40,269 nucleotides of DNA from an uncultured Myxococcales bacterium (GTDB lineage Bacteria > Myxococcota_A > Polyangia > Polyangiales > Polyangiaceae): the NCBI GenBank assembly GCA_937872925.1, contig CALMUT010000289.1, positions 1-40,269 on the forward strand, in the 5' to 3' direction. Made by a program: the position numbers and the translations under genes. Shown here in pieces: positions 7,877-15,802 of the stretch. Below the pieces are notes generated by a model. That model ran no database searches and was not told where the DNA came from. It saw only the letters and a list, made by a program, of their open reading frames with translations. The stretch's first letter is position 1. Each line of letters opens with the position of its first letter.

Positions 7877-8920
7877 ATGACGAGTAACATGTGGTTGTAT
7901 CGGCCCTTCGGTATTGCGCTCGCTTGCCTTGCCTGTTCCGCGCCCAGTTTTCAGGCTGACTCGGCGGACAGTGGTGGTAGCTCCGGCGGCACCGGCGGCG
8001 GGAAGACGGACTCGGGCGCGGTAGGTGGCGTCGGCGGGGCGGCGGGCAATAGCGGCGCCGCCGGCACCGAGGCCAGCGTATGTGCCGACACCCAATGCGA
8101 GGACGTGCGCTGCGCAAACATCCCGCTGATCACTCATCCCTGGCAGGGCCCGCTACGCGTGCTGGCGCCGGGACAGACCGATTGCCCTTCCACGTACCCG
8201 GACCGAGTTGCAGAGGTCGGGACGCTGGACGTGCCTCAGGGCACGTGTCCGAAGTGCAGTTGCAGCGCGGGCGCCAAGGTGACGTGTGCAAAGCCGAACA
8301 TCGATGTCTATTCGAGCACGGACTGCTCCGGCTCGCCTCTGGGCAGCAAGTCTTCCGCGCCGGCATGCGTGTTCTTCAGCTTCAGTGGCTCCGGTCCGCA
8401 GTCCTTTGGCTACAAAAAGCCGGCACCCGGGGGAAGCTGCGACAGCAGCGATGACGGCCAAACTCCGAACATCCCCAGCGCCGGTCTCGGTGGGGTCCGC
8501 GCGCTGTGCCGAGGCGTTGCTGGCACCGGCGTCGGCACCTGCGCTTTGGCCGGTAGCGAGCCGGTTTGTGTGGCCTCGCCATTACTCGACACCTGCCCTC
8601 AAGGCTACCCGAAGAAGGCAACGTATAGCCAAGGTCCGGTCAGCGATCCCCGCGGCTGCTCCCCCTGTGGCTGCGGGCCAGTACAGGGCAGCTGCGACGG
8701 CACTGTGGTGGTGCGCCATTATTCGACGACCTGCGCCGCCGGCGGCGCGAGCGCCACCGACTCCAAGGGTGGGTGTTCTGGGCCCCAGACTGGGTCATTC
8801 ACCCAGTACTTCTCGCTGCACACGGCTCCGAAACCCAAGGCTGAGTGCACACCAACCGGGGGCGTTGTCACAGGAACGCCAACCGCAGCGCAGACTTGGA
8901 CCGTGTGCTGCACATCCTGA
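7877..8920 (+). CDS. Cys-containing Gly-linker lipoprotein, unknown function
   Basis: Lipoprotein of 347 residues from ATG 7877, or 343 from ATG 7889; the latter sits 10 bases behind a TAATAT hexamer and may be the true start. The signal (LYRPFGIALACLACSAPS) has two possible lipobox cysteines. A Gly/Ser linker (about 30-65) leads to a Cys-rich region with recurring CSC, CGCG and CC patterns (TCPKCSCSAGAKVTC, SPCGCGPVQGSC, WTVCCTS at the end). Two copies of a similar module are visible: C-P-x-(T/G)-YP ... GxCPKCSCS ... VTC at about 95-140 and CPQGYPKKATYS ... CSPCGCG ... GSC at about 235-275. This suggests an internal duplication stabilised by disulfides outside the cell. It is divergent from the TetR gene, which may control it. 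No family is recognised. Confidence 0.82.
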   Translation: MTSNMWLYRPFGIALACLACSAPSFQADSADSGGSSGGTGGGKTDSGAVGGVGGAAGNSGAAGTEASVCADTQCEDVRCANIPLITHPWQGPLRVLAPGQTDCPSTYPDRVAEVGTLDVPQGTCPKCSCSAGAKVTCAKPNIDVYSSTDCSGSPLGSKSSAPACVFFSFSGSGPQSFGYKKPAPGGSCDSSDDGQTPNIPSAGLGGVRALCRGVAGTGVGTCALAGSEPVCVASPLLDTCPQGYPKKATYSQGPVSDPRGCSPCGCGPVQGSCDGTVVVRHYSTTCAAGGASATDSKGGCSGPQTGSFTQYFSLHTAPKPKAECTPTGGVVTGTPTAAQTWTVCCTS

Positions 8921-9195
8921 GCTGGTACCTGCACGCACGTGCGGGCGCAGCGGACTTAGTTGCTGCGACGCTGATCGCGCGGCTGCACATGGACCAGTCG
9001 TGTTCAAACTAAGTCTGAAAGATGCTCGGCAGACTGAGCAATTCCCGCACATGGTAGAGCATGCCCGTCGAAATGCTCACGAAAGCGATCAAATCGTCGC
9101 GATAGGTCGTGCCGTGTCGCTCGTGCCGCGTCGCTCGTGCCGCTCTCGCGCCATGGGCCCTCGTCGCGGACTGACGTCCTGGCGCGAGATCGACT
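8921..9195. other. Intergenic gap between convergent genes
   Basis: No convincing gene in this 275-bp gap. It holds a short palindrome CGCACGTGCG (8934-8943), perhaps part of a weak hairpin after the lipoprotein gene, and the 14-bp tandem repeats at 9107-9148. Reading frames crossing it have poor codon use. Confidence 0.6.
9107..9148. repeat. Three tandem 14-bp repeats (TCGTGCCG + 6)
   Basis: Units TCGTGCCGTGTCGC, TCGTGCCGCGTCGC and TCGTGCCGCTCTCG lie head to tail. The first eight bases are identical in all three. The block lies just past the 3' end of the Doc-type toxin gene. Confidence 0.85.
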
Positions 9196-9579
9196 CTAGC
9201 GGACCGACCTCAGGTGTTGCTCGAGCCACAGCTGGATGGCGGCAAGCTCGGCCCTAGCCACGATGACCTCATCGATCAGGAATGCTTCCGCAGCATCGGC
9301 GGCGACCACCAATCGATAGCCGTTCAAGCGCAGAAAGATGGCAGTCAATGCAAAGGCCACGCGCTTGTTTCCGTCAACGAACGGGTGGTTCATGGCCAGG
9401 CTTTGAAGCAAGGCCGCCGCCTGCTGCGACAGCTGTTCGTAGTAGCCAGATTGGGGTCGATGCAGCGCGCTTTCCAGGGCGCCGAGATCGCGAACTCCGA
9501 GCGACCCACCGAACCGCTCCAGCAGAGCCTCGTGCAGCGCCAACGCCTCATGCAGCGTCGGGTAAAGGGTCACGGCCAT
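9196..9579 (-). CDS. Doc/Fic-family toxin of a type II toxin-antitoxin pair
   Basis: 127 residues, the usual Doc length. The Fic motif reads NHPFVDGNKR (64-73), giving His65, Phe67, Asp69, Asn71 and Lys72, in line with HxFx(D/E)xNKR of death-on-curing proteins. Doc of phage P1 phosphorylates elongation factor EF-Tu and stops translation; most Fic relatives AMPylate. Gly70 replaces the Ala of P1 Doc, a common change. The N-terminal LHEALALHEALLERFGG and the C-terminal helices fit the small Doc fold without extra domains. It starts 3 bp behind the antitoxin stop, so the two are translated together. The pair stands between convergent and unrelated genes, as chromosomal toxin-antitoxin modules often do. 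Confidence 0.93.
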   Translation of the reverse strand: MAVTLYPTLHEALALHEALLERFGGSLGVRDLGALESALHRPQSGYYEQLSQQAAALLQSLAMNHPFVDGNKRVAFALTAIFLRLNGYRLVVAADAAEAFLIDEVIVARAELAAIQLWLEQHLRSVR

Positions 9580-9582
9580 CGA

Positions 9583-9810
9583 CTACTTCGCCAAGCGAGC
9601 GAGGACCTCAGCGTGCTCGTCCAACACTTCCGTCATGGCATCGCGAAATGCCGGGCGAACCCGGACGCGGCGCAGGTGCTCGATCAGGGCGTCCTCGACC
9701 AGCTTCGAGATGCTTTGGCCCGTTTCTTTGGCAACGGCGCGGACCTCTCGCAGCACTTCGGCTTCGATCTGTGTCGCGAACTTCTGAGCAGTCACCCAGA
9801 GAGTATTCAT
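9583..9810 (-). CDS. Ribbon-helix-helix antitoxin partner of the Doc toxin
   Basis: 75 residues from ATG 9810. The segment AQKFATQIEAEVLREVRAVAKETGQSIS-KLVEDALIEHL has the beta-strand/helix/turn/helix pattern of CopG/Arc-type DNA-binding proteins; the remaining C-terminus would wrap the toxin. Classical Doc partners are Phd proteins, so this is the less usual RHH-Doc pairing. Such proteins bind DNA as dimers and repress their own promoter. A TTGACG/AATACT promoter overlaps the ATG, and its predicted transcript start falls at about 9796. An alternative start is therefore the in-frame GTG 9795 (VTAQKFATQI, 70 residues), six bases behind the -10, which would be leaderless. Both starts keep the whole DNA-binding domain. 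Confidence 0.88.
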   Translation of the reverse strand: MNTLWVTAQKFATQIEAEVLREVRAVAKETGQSISKLVEDALIEHLRRVRVRPAFRDAMTEVLDEHAEVLARLAK

Positions 9811-9830
9811 GACACTTCATGATTCGTCAA
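9802..9830 (-). promoter_or_regulatory. Toxin-antitoxin promoter with twin TCATGA operator
   Basis: On the minus strand -35 TTGACG (9830-9825), a 17-bp spacer and -10 AATACT (9807-9802). The spacer region contains two palindromic TCATGA hexamers (9807-9812 and 9817-9822), each within a TTCATGA on the plus strand, exactly 10 bp apart. This is the one-turn spacing expected for two ribbon-helix-helix dimers on one DNA face. Binding would cover the promoter and give autoregulation. Confidence 0.6.
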
Positions 9831-9928
9831 GAATAGCCAAATTGCGCGACCTAAGCAGCTAGAGATCGTGAAGCCAAGAGCGTTTGCATGAAGCGCTCAA
9901 GCGCTCAAGGCCTCGCAGGACAGGCCTG

Positions 9929-11998
9929 TCACGGGGTCTTGTGCGACTTTGCGGGCGGCTTCTTGGCGGGGGGTCGTCCGACGGTACCGCCGCCTCCGTT
10001 CTGTCCGCGGCCGATGCTTCCGATGCCGATGCCGTCTCCCACGCCGCCGCCGCCCTTGCCGATCCCGCTGAACCCGAGGCCCCCGGCGCCGAAGGACTCA
10101 CCGATCTGGTCGCCCCACAGTCCACCGAACGCGCTGCCGACCCGGCGCACGGAGTCGCTGAGCGTGACCCTTGCAGTCACGCTGGAGGGTGCGTGCGCCA
10201 GCGCACGGGGCCCCATGCTTTTTAGGCACGCGAGCACTTGGCGCATGCTGCCGTCGATGTGATCGGCGCCCGCATGGAACTGGACCTTCCCGTCGCTGAA
10301 GACCTGCGCGCTCAGGGTGAGGGTCGCGATGCGGCGCTCCTTGCCAGTGCCCGTTGCTTCAGGCAGGTCCATTCGCACTGGCTCGACGCACGCACGCACT
10401 GCCGAGAGCACGTTCTGCGCCACCGGTGGGGCCGGCGTATCCTTGTCTTTGGTGGCTGGCGCGCCGCCGCGTGCTTTCTTCAGAACCTCCGTCAGATTGC
10501 GCTCGTCGGGTTCGGCGTCGGATCCGGTCCAGGCCTTGGGGTCCCAATTCATCGTGGCTCGAACCTTGGCTATTTTCGCCGCCTGTTCCGGGTCGTTGTC
10601 TCGGAACGCCAGGGCTTCGAGCACGTTCAGAGCGCCATGGGTTCCAGCGAGGGGGCCCAAAGCACGCGAGGCTTCCGCGAGCTCCTGGGCGAGGTGAACC
10701 TGGTTTCGATACAGCGCGCGGATGGCGAGCACGCTCAGCACCCGGGCGCGACCTTCCGCCGATCCGGAAAGCTTCGTCGGATCGCGATCCAGCCGCTCGA
10801 TGCTGTCAGCGGCAAGTCGCGCGATTTCGTCTTCATCGAAGCGACCGCCACCGAAGGCTGACGTCGAAAGCAGTCCAATCATGCCGAACTCTGCGTGCTG
10901 CCTTAGGGCGGCCTGGGCGATCTTCACGCCGACCCGCTTGTTGGTCCTCGCGATCGGTTTAGGCTTCGTCGGAGCTGGCGGCTTCGGCGGAGCCGGCGGT
11001 TCCGGAGCACGGGGCTCCGGTTTAGCGGCCTCGTCGAAGGCAGTGAACGCGGCAGACAACGTGCGCTCAAAGTCCAAGCTTCGATAGCGCGCCACGAGCG
11101 CGGCCAGGGCCAAGGTCTTGCGCGTCACGCTGCTGCCCGGCACGTGCGCCGCCAGTGCCCGCTCGAAACCCGCCGCGGCCTTGGCGTGATCGCCGTCGAG
11201 GGCATCGTACGCCGCGGCGTGGAATTCGAGTTCAGCGCGCCACTCGGGAGGCGCGGTGCCAGCCAGCTCCGCGACCACTTGCCGCACCGCTTGCCCGTCG
11301 TCCTTGCCCCACAAGCGGTTCAAGAGCTCGTAGCGCATCAGCCGACCCACTTCGGTGTCCGGGCCGGCGAGCTCCGCGGCTTGCCGCAGAGTCACGAGCC
11401 CGCTGTCGCTCGCGTCGGCCTCGCCGTAGCGAAACCAGTGAGCTGCGCTGGGACTCAGATCTGCGCGACCGGCACGGATGCGCGCCAAGGCGACGCCGAC
11501 TTCCGGCGCGGCCTTCGCCGAGCCGAGCTGCTTCTCTAGCTGTCGATCCGCGCGGTCGATGGCCTTGTCCAGCGCTTGGCGCGCGCCGTTGCTGGCTTTC
11601 CTCGCCGCGTCGCTCTTCCGCTGAAGCTGGGCGCGCTCGCGACAATCGCGACAAGCGTGCAACGTATGGGAGGCCAGCGAAGCGTCCCGTGAGGCTTCGC
11701 GGGAGGCCTTGCGCGCTCGGAGCAGCGCCTCGACCTCGCGTTTGGCCCCGAGGGGCAAGCGCCTGACCAGCTCCTCTTCGCTCCAAAGCTTCGGCTGGAC
11801 GCGGCCCAGACCAACGTCCGCGAAGCCGTCCTTCACAGTCAGCGTGACGCTTTGCATCGCAAGCGGTTCCGCTGGCGGCGTACTTTCCACTTCCGGCGTA
11901 GCGACGGCGACCTTCGGAGTGGCCGGCTTTGGGGCAGGCGGAGGCGAGCCCGCGCACGCAACCGCGAAACTGGCAATCAGGAAGAGCGAGATGCGCAT
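9929..11998 (-). CDS. Large helical lipoprotein with AgmX-like Gly-rich tail
   Basis: 689 residues from ATG 11998 (MRISLFLIASFAVACAGSPP, lipobox Cys15). A Pro/Ala linker is followed by an Ala/Arg-rich coiled stretch (about 80-190, with an ACRDC pair). Helical repeats resembling TPRs follow (YGEADASDSGLVTLRQAAEL, AYDALDGDHAKAAAGFERAL, QVHLAQELAEASRALG), interrupted by a Pro-rich KPEPRAPEPPAPPKPP spacer. Near the end ATLTLSAQVFSDGKVQFHAG ... VLACLKSMG looks like the TonB-like C-terminal module of myxobacterial AgmX/PglI-type proteins. It is trailed by GLGFSGIGKGGGGVGDGIGI and a basic PPAKKPPAK end. AgmX/PglI are tied to gliding motility in Myxococcus; whether this protein shares that role is unknown. 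It lies 29 bp behind the DUF1566 lipoprotein, probably in one operon. Confidence 0.83.
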   Translation of the reverse strand: MRISLFLIASFAVACAGSPPPAPKPATPKVAVATPEVESTPPAEPLAMQSVTLTVKDGFADVGLGRVQPKLWSEEELVRRLPLGAKREVEALLRARKASREASRDASLASHTLHACRDCRERAQLQRKSDAARKASNGARQALDKAIDRADRQLEKQLGSAKAAPEVGVALARIRAGRADLSPSAAHWFRYGEADASDSGLVTLRQAAELAGPDTEVGRLMRYELLNRLWGKDDGQAVRQVVAELAGTAPPEWRAELEFHAAAYDALDGDHAKAAAGFERALAAHVPGSSVTRKTLALAALVARYRSLDFERTLSAAFTAFDEAAKPEPRAPEPPAPPKPPAPTKPKPIARTNKRVGVKIAQAALRQHAEFGMIGLLSTSAFGGGRFDEDEIARLAADSIERLDRDPTKLSGSAEGRARVLSVLAIRALYRNQVHLAQELAEASRALGPLAGTHGALNVLEALAFRDNDPEQAAKIAKVRATMNWDPKAWTGSDAEPDERNLTEVLKKARGGAPATKDKDTPAPPVAQNVLSAVRACVEPVRMDLPEATGTGKERRIATLTLSAQVFSDGKVQFHAGADHIDGSMRQVLACLKSMGPRALAHAPSSVTARVTLSDSVRRVGSAFGGLWGDQIGESFGAGGLGFSGIGKGGGGVGDGIGIGSIGRGQNGGGGTVGRPPAKKPPAKSHKTP

Positions 11999-12027
11999 GG
12001 CGGGTTGCCTAGGGTCCGGCGGGCAGC

Positions 12028-13272
12028 TCAGCGCACGCAGCGGATGCGCGGGTTGTTGTACACCGTGCTGCCTTGCTCGGGGTGACTGAAGCCCGAGTTG
12101 AACTGCACTGCCCAAAACGCTGTGGTTGTGCCCACCACGAAAGTGTTGGACCAGTACCAGCCGCCAAGCTTGGTCGTGAATGCCGCGGGCAAGCTTGGGG
12201 TGTGTATTGTCGGATCGATCAGCAGTTGAAGCTCTCGCAAGGAAGGCACGCGCCAATCGTTGAAGCCGCCGGTCGATAGCCCGTCACAGTGGGTCTTGGC
12301 TTGCACCGGGCTTGTGTCGACATCGGGCGGCGCGGCTTCCCAAAACAACCCGGTTTCGTTGTCTTTTACCGTGCCGGCCACGCTGGTATCGAAACGCGCG
12401 CCGCTGGGCGCACCCGCGCCGCGCACGCAGCGCACGCGTCCGGTGTTAGTCGTGGGAAAGTACGTGGGTTGGCCAATGCCGCCGTGCACGACGACCCAGC
12501 GTTTCTGTGCATCCCACGCGGTCACGGTGCTCGCCCAGAAGATCGTACCGTTGCCACCGGCGTTCGTCCCTGGAAACACCACGCCATTGATCGCGGGCGT
12601 CTGCGTTGTGAAGTCCGTCAGCGAAATTAGTTCCGCGCGGGTTGTCAGGCGCCAATCCGTATGGCTGCCGACACCCAGGTCGTCGCAGTACTTCTTGGCA
12701 GCGTCCCAGTCGCGCAGGGTTGCGTCGAGGTTGCGTTGCCACATCAAACAGGTGGCGTGGTCGAGGGCGGTGTCGGTCGTGAGAGTGAACTCGCTCGTCG
12801 CACGGGCATTCGATTGGGGGATCGGCCAACGCGGGTGAGACACCGTGCCGTCGCCCCCCTGCACGCCGTTGGGACACGCGCCGGCGTCGACGCTTCCGCC
12901 CGTGCCGCCCGTCGCGACGGCATCGCTGGCGGCGTCCGTGCTCGCGTCTAGGCCGCCCGTGCCGCCCGTCGCAGCGTCGGTGCCGGCCACGCCGCCCGTC
13001 GCTGCATCGGCACCCGAAGTACCCCCCGTCGAAGCGTCCGCTCCGGACGTACCTCCAGAACCGCCAACGCCCCCCGCGCCGGCGCCGCCACTCGCCCCGC
13101 CACTGCCGCCGGTGCCGGCGTTGCCCCCTGTCGAGGCGTCAGCTCCTGCGTCTTTGCTGTCGACAGATCTCTGGCTTGACGACGAGCACGCGGCGGCGAT
13201 CGCAGACGACAGCACGGCAACGACACGCAGGTCGCGCCAGAGACGACGGACCGGCTTGGGCATCTTCAGCAT
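12028..13272 (-). CDS. Gly-linker lipoprotein with two DUF1566 (Lcl-type) domains
   Basis: 414 residues. The ATG at 13272 was chosen for its Shine-Dalgarno (GGAGGA, 5 bases upstream); an in-frame ATG lies three codons further in. The signal ends at lipobox SSAIAAAC (Cys29). A long linker of Gly, Thr, Ala and Asp (about 35-130) repeats units such as GADAATGG. Two DUF1566-like domains follow, about 168-283 (CLMWQRN, AAKKYCDDLG, SHTDWRLTTRAELISL, FWASTV, GRVRCVRG) and about 300-414 (GLFWEA, KTHCDGL, FNDWRVPSLRELQLLI, YWSNTF, RIRCVR). Each carries the hallmark DWR-(L/V)-(P/T)-(T/S)-x-x-E-L motif. DUF1566 domains occur in surface adhesins, such as the Legionella collagen-like protein Lcl, and may bind polysaccharides. 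Upstream TAGGCT could be its -10. Its downstream neighbour is the helical lipoprotein. Confidence 0.92.
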   Translation of the reverse strand: MLKMPKPVRRLWRDLRVVAVLSSAIAAACSSSSQRSVDSKDAGADASTGGNAGTGGSGGASGGAGAGGVGGSGGTSGADASTGGTSGADAATGGVAGTDAATGGTGGLDASTDAASDAVATGGTGGSVDAGACPNGVQGGDGTVSHPRWPIPQSNARATSEFTLTTDTALDHATCLMWQRNLDATLRDWDAAKKYCDDLGVGSHTDWRLTTRAELISLTDFTTQTPAINGVVFPGTNAGGNGTIFWASTVTAWDAQKRWVVVHGGIGQPTYFPTTNTGRVRCVRGAGAPSGARFDTSVAGTVKDNETGLFWEAAPPDVDTSPVQAKTHCDGLSTGGFNDWRVPSLRELQLLIDPTIHTPSLPAAFTTKLGGWYWSNTFVVGTTTAFWAVQFNSGFSHPEQGSTVYNNPRIRCVR

Positions 13273-13493
13273 CGTGTTCCTCCCTGCGCGCAGCGCGTCC
13301 GCCGCGAGATAAGCCACAGCCTAGAGTACCAAAGCCCGCAACACAGGTCGAGGCCCGGTGGCTTAGTTGATCACGCTGGCCGCCCACCGAGCGATGGTTT
13401 CGTCGCTCACGCCGGTGCTCTGATCGGGCTCTTCTGCGTCACGCTCGTCAGGTCGGCCACCGCTACCTTTGACGCTCGTGGCCAACACGCGCC

Positions 13494-13499
13494 TAATGT
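13494..13499 (+). promoter_or_regulatory. -10-like TAATGT, 7 bases before ATG 13507
   Basis: TAATGT is followed by ACGGGCG and the ATG, with no ribosome binding site. A TTGACG lies upstream with a long 19-bp spacer. The layout fits a leaderless transcript. Confidence 0.4.
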
Positions 13500-13506
13500 A
13501 CGGGCG

Positions 13507-15477
13507 ATGATCGGTGCCCTCTGTCCGCGTTGCGGCGCGCCGTGCTCCGTCTCCCTGGCCACACCGAACCAGATTGCCTGTGCCCACTGCGCCTACGTCG
13601 GCGCTCCGCCTGCGGAGGCCGGTCGCGAGATCCACGCGGCCATCGGCGTTCTCGGCGGCCTGGCGGTGCGCCGACGTCAACTCAACGGACTGCAGCGGCG
13701 CGCCGTAACTTCGTCGTGGCTGTATTCGGCGCTGTTCCTGATCTTTTTCGCGCTGCTCGTGATTCCCTTCGCCCTGTTCACCTTGATTCTCTTGCTGGGA
13801 CCGGGGCCGAGCAACTTCTTCTACACCGCGACCCTGGGCTTCGTTCCGTTGCTTTTGGTGTTGGTTTCCGGCGGCTTCGGCTTGTGGTGGCTACGGCGCA
13901 GCCGCCGCAAGCTCTTGGACCGCTGCGCTGCTGTTCCGCCTCCAGTCCCCGGTCAGCCCGCCCGCTGCCACGTCTGCGGCGCGCCCTTGACCGCGGGTGG
14001 CTCCGGCGCGGTTGTTCGCTGTGGCTTCTGCCAGGCGGACAACGTCGTGACGAAGGACGTTCTCTCACGCGTTGCAGGACGCCAGCACCTGGTCACAACA
14101 GGGCTTGAGCAGGACGTGCGGCGCCAGGCGTCGTCCTTTGGAATGCAATCGATGTTGGTCAACGCCTTCGTCTTGATCATGGCGTTTCTGGCTCCAATCG
14201 GCGGCTTCGTGGCGGCCATTGCGATTGGCCTCGGCCTGTCCCAACTCGAACTAGAGCCAGACACGTCCATTCGCTACGTGCGCTACCCCACCCCGGCGGG
14301 CCAATGCTTAGCGCGCATTCGCGACGAAGGCGGTCGGCGCATTCTCGACTTCAACTCCCCGCCTGCGCCAACAATGACCTCGAAGTTGACGCTACCCGAA
14401 GGCCGGAAGCTGGTTGAACTCTCGGTGCAAGATCTCCTAGGGCTAGAAGTTATCGGTCCGAACAACCGCATCCTGAAGGTCGACCGGGTGCTGCGCACGG
14501 AGATGGACCGAACCGTTAACTTGTTGCGAATGGTCGACCATGAAGGGCTTCCCCAAGACGTCGAGGCTTATGGGACGTGCCTGCCTTCAGGTCCGCGAAT
14601 CACCCAGCTCGCACACCGAAGCGCCCTAGTGCTTCCAGATGTGCACGACATGACGTCCGACGGACAGCGCCTCCTGCTCGCGGCAGGCGATCTAGAGATC
14701 GTCGCCAAAGCCGGCGGCAAGCTCCGGGGGGCGCAGACCACCCACTCCACTTGGCGAGTGCGCGCGAAAGAGGGCGTCATCGTCACACTGAGCCGAGCCG
14801 AAGACGCCACTGACAACGCCTTCGATCTAGAGCTCAGAAACTCGTCGGGCGGAGCAGTGAGCAAATTGGAGCACTCGGTTTCGCTGAGGCCCTTCACCGC
14901 AAACGCCGATCGCGTCTACTACGTGCGACACGGCGCGCTTTACGGAATTGGGTGGCTGGACGACAAGCCCGTGCGTCAATCCGCTGAGGACGCTACGGTT
15001 GTTGCGGCCCAGGCTCACGCATCCGGGGTGTATTGGCTTGAATACGCTCGCGCAGATGTGCTTTCGGACAAGAAGTGGAGCGCCATGAGCCGCGGCTTGG
15101 ACAGCGCTGAGGCCACGCTGATCGCCGCCGGTTTCGACGCGGCTGATGTGCCGCTGTTGGCCGTCGCTGGCTCGCGATTGATTTGGCTGGACGGCGAGAG
15201 TCGGCTGCTTGGCGTCTCGGTGGACGGCGGCGAGGTCACGACGCTGGGGCAGCTGCCGGGGGCACGAGGCATTCGCGCAGACTCCCGGGGGATCTACATT
15301 GCCACCAGCACCAACCTCGACACGCGCCAGCAGATCGTGTGGCTCCCGGCAGACGCCACGGATCTCGCGGGCCTGCGCGTGGTCGCGCCCCGCGGTGGAA
15401 GCATCGAAGCCATGCTCTTGGAGCCGGACGCCCTGTACTGGGTGGACGGCGCCTACGTCATGAAGCTGCCTCGCTAG
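13507..15477 (+). CDS. Membrane protein with two zinc ribbons and a beta-propeller-like C-terminus
   Basis: 656 residues, family not recognised. The N-terminus has a zinc ribbon (CPRCGAPC ... CAHC, about 6-29), then two membrane helices (about 73-100 and 108-128). A second zinc ribbon (CHVCGAPLTAGGSGAVVRCGFC, about 158-179) sits in the cytoplasm, followed by another hydrophobic hairpin (about 218-243). The region from about 260 contains a beta domain. The part from about 370 to the end has blade-like repeats (HMTSDGQRLLLAAGDLE-like strands, ADRVYYVRHGALYGIGWLD, ASGVYWLEYA, GSRLIWLDGESRLLGVSVDG, SRGIYIATSTNLDTR, PDALYWVDGAYVMKLP). These resemble the serial DxxxVYW strands of myxobacterial surface propellers. 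Zinc ribbons at both ends of a membrane hairpin recall TFIIB-type DZANK proteins. Function is unknown. Confidence 0.85.
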   Translation: MIGALCPRCGAPCSVSLATPNQIACAHCAYVGAPPAEAGREIHAAIGVLGGLAVRRRQLNGLQRRAVTSSWLYSALFLIFFALLVIPFALFTLILLLGPGPSNFFYTATLGFVPLLLVLVSGGFGLWWLRRSRRKLLDRCAAVPPPVPGQPARCHVCGAPLTAGGSGAVVRCGFCQADNVVTKDVLSRVAGRQHLVTTGLEQDVRRQASSFGMQSMLVNAFVLIMAFLAPIGGFVAAIAIGLGLSQLELEPDTSIRYVRYPTPAGQCLARIRDEGGRRILDFNSPPAPTMTSKLTLPEGRKLVELSVQDLLGLEVIGPNNRILKVDRVLRTEMDRTVNLLRMVDHEGLPQDVEAYGTCLPSGPRITQLAHRSALVLPDVHDMTSDGQRLLLAAGDLEIVAKAGGKLRGAQTTHSTWRVRAKEGVIVTLSRAEDATDNAFDLELRNSSGGAVSKLEHSVSLRPFTANADRVYYVRHGALYGIGWLDDKPVRQSAEDATVVAAQAHASGVYWLEYARADVLSDKKWSAMSRGLDSAEATLIAAGFDAADVPLLAVAGSRLIWLDGESRLLGVSVDGGEVTTLGQLPGARGIRADSRGIYIATSTNLDTRQQIVWLPADATDLAGLRVVAPRGGSIEAMLLEPDALYWVDGAYVMKLPR

Positions 15478-15478
15478 G

Positions 15479-15802
15479 CTATCGAAAGAAGGCCATTGCG
15501 CCGATCCCGCCCAGGGCCAGCGCGAGCAATGCGAAGGCAAACCACAGCCAGTATACGCTGCGTGCGACGCTACTCCGCGGCTTGCGAAACGCCCAGGCGG
15601 CGACAAAGCCAAAGAGCGGAACCAGCTGGGTCGCGATCACGACCAAGATCATGGCTCGGGCGACAATGCCGCCCATGTCCGCAACCGGCCAACGCGCGTA
15701 GTTCACCACGCCAACCAGCGTCGTCAGCATGGCCACCAGTCCCGTAGCCCCAGCGAGCCACACCCGAAAGCGCGACCCAGTGTCCAGCGTGTCCGCGGTC
15801 AT
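15479..15802 (-). CDS. Small three-helix membrane protein
   Basis: 107 residues with hydrophobic stretches at about 14-36 (VWLAGATGLVAMLTTLVGVV), 46-70 (VARAMILVVIATQLVPLFGF) and 84-105 (VYWLWFAFALLALALGGIGA). No motif or family is recognised. The stop lies one base from the stop of the convergent zinc-ribbon protein. The ATG at 15802 overlaps the TGA of the small reading frame upstream (4 bp), which would couple the two. Both could belong to the transcript that starts with the fumarase gene. An inner-membrane location is likely. Confidence 0.75.
   Translation of the reverse strand: MTADTLDTGSRFRVWLAGATGLVAMLTTLVGVVNYARWPVADMGGIVARAMILVVIATQLVPLFGFVAAWAFRKPRSSVARSVYWLWFAFALLALALGGIGAMAFFR

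Noticed and set aside
7772..8137. Upstream extension of the TetR gene
   Set aside because: Runs antisense to the divergent lipoprotein gene; TetR homologues begin at the YPAEHK motif.
9892..9907. AGCGCTCA tandem pair upstream of the toxin-antitoxin genes
   Set aside because: Only two short copies; expected by chance in this base composition.
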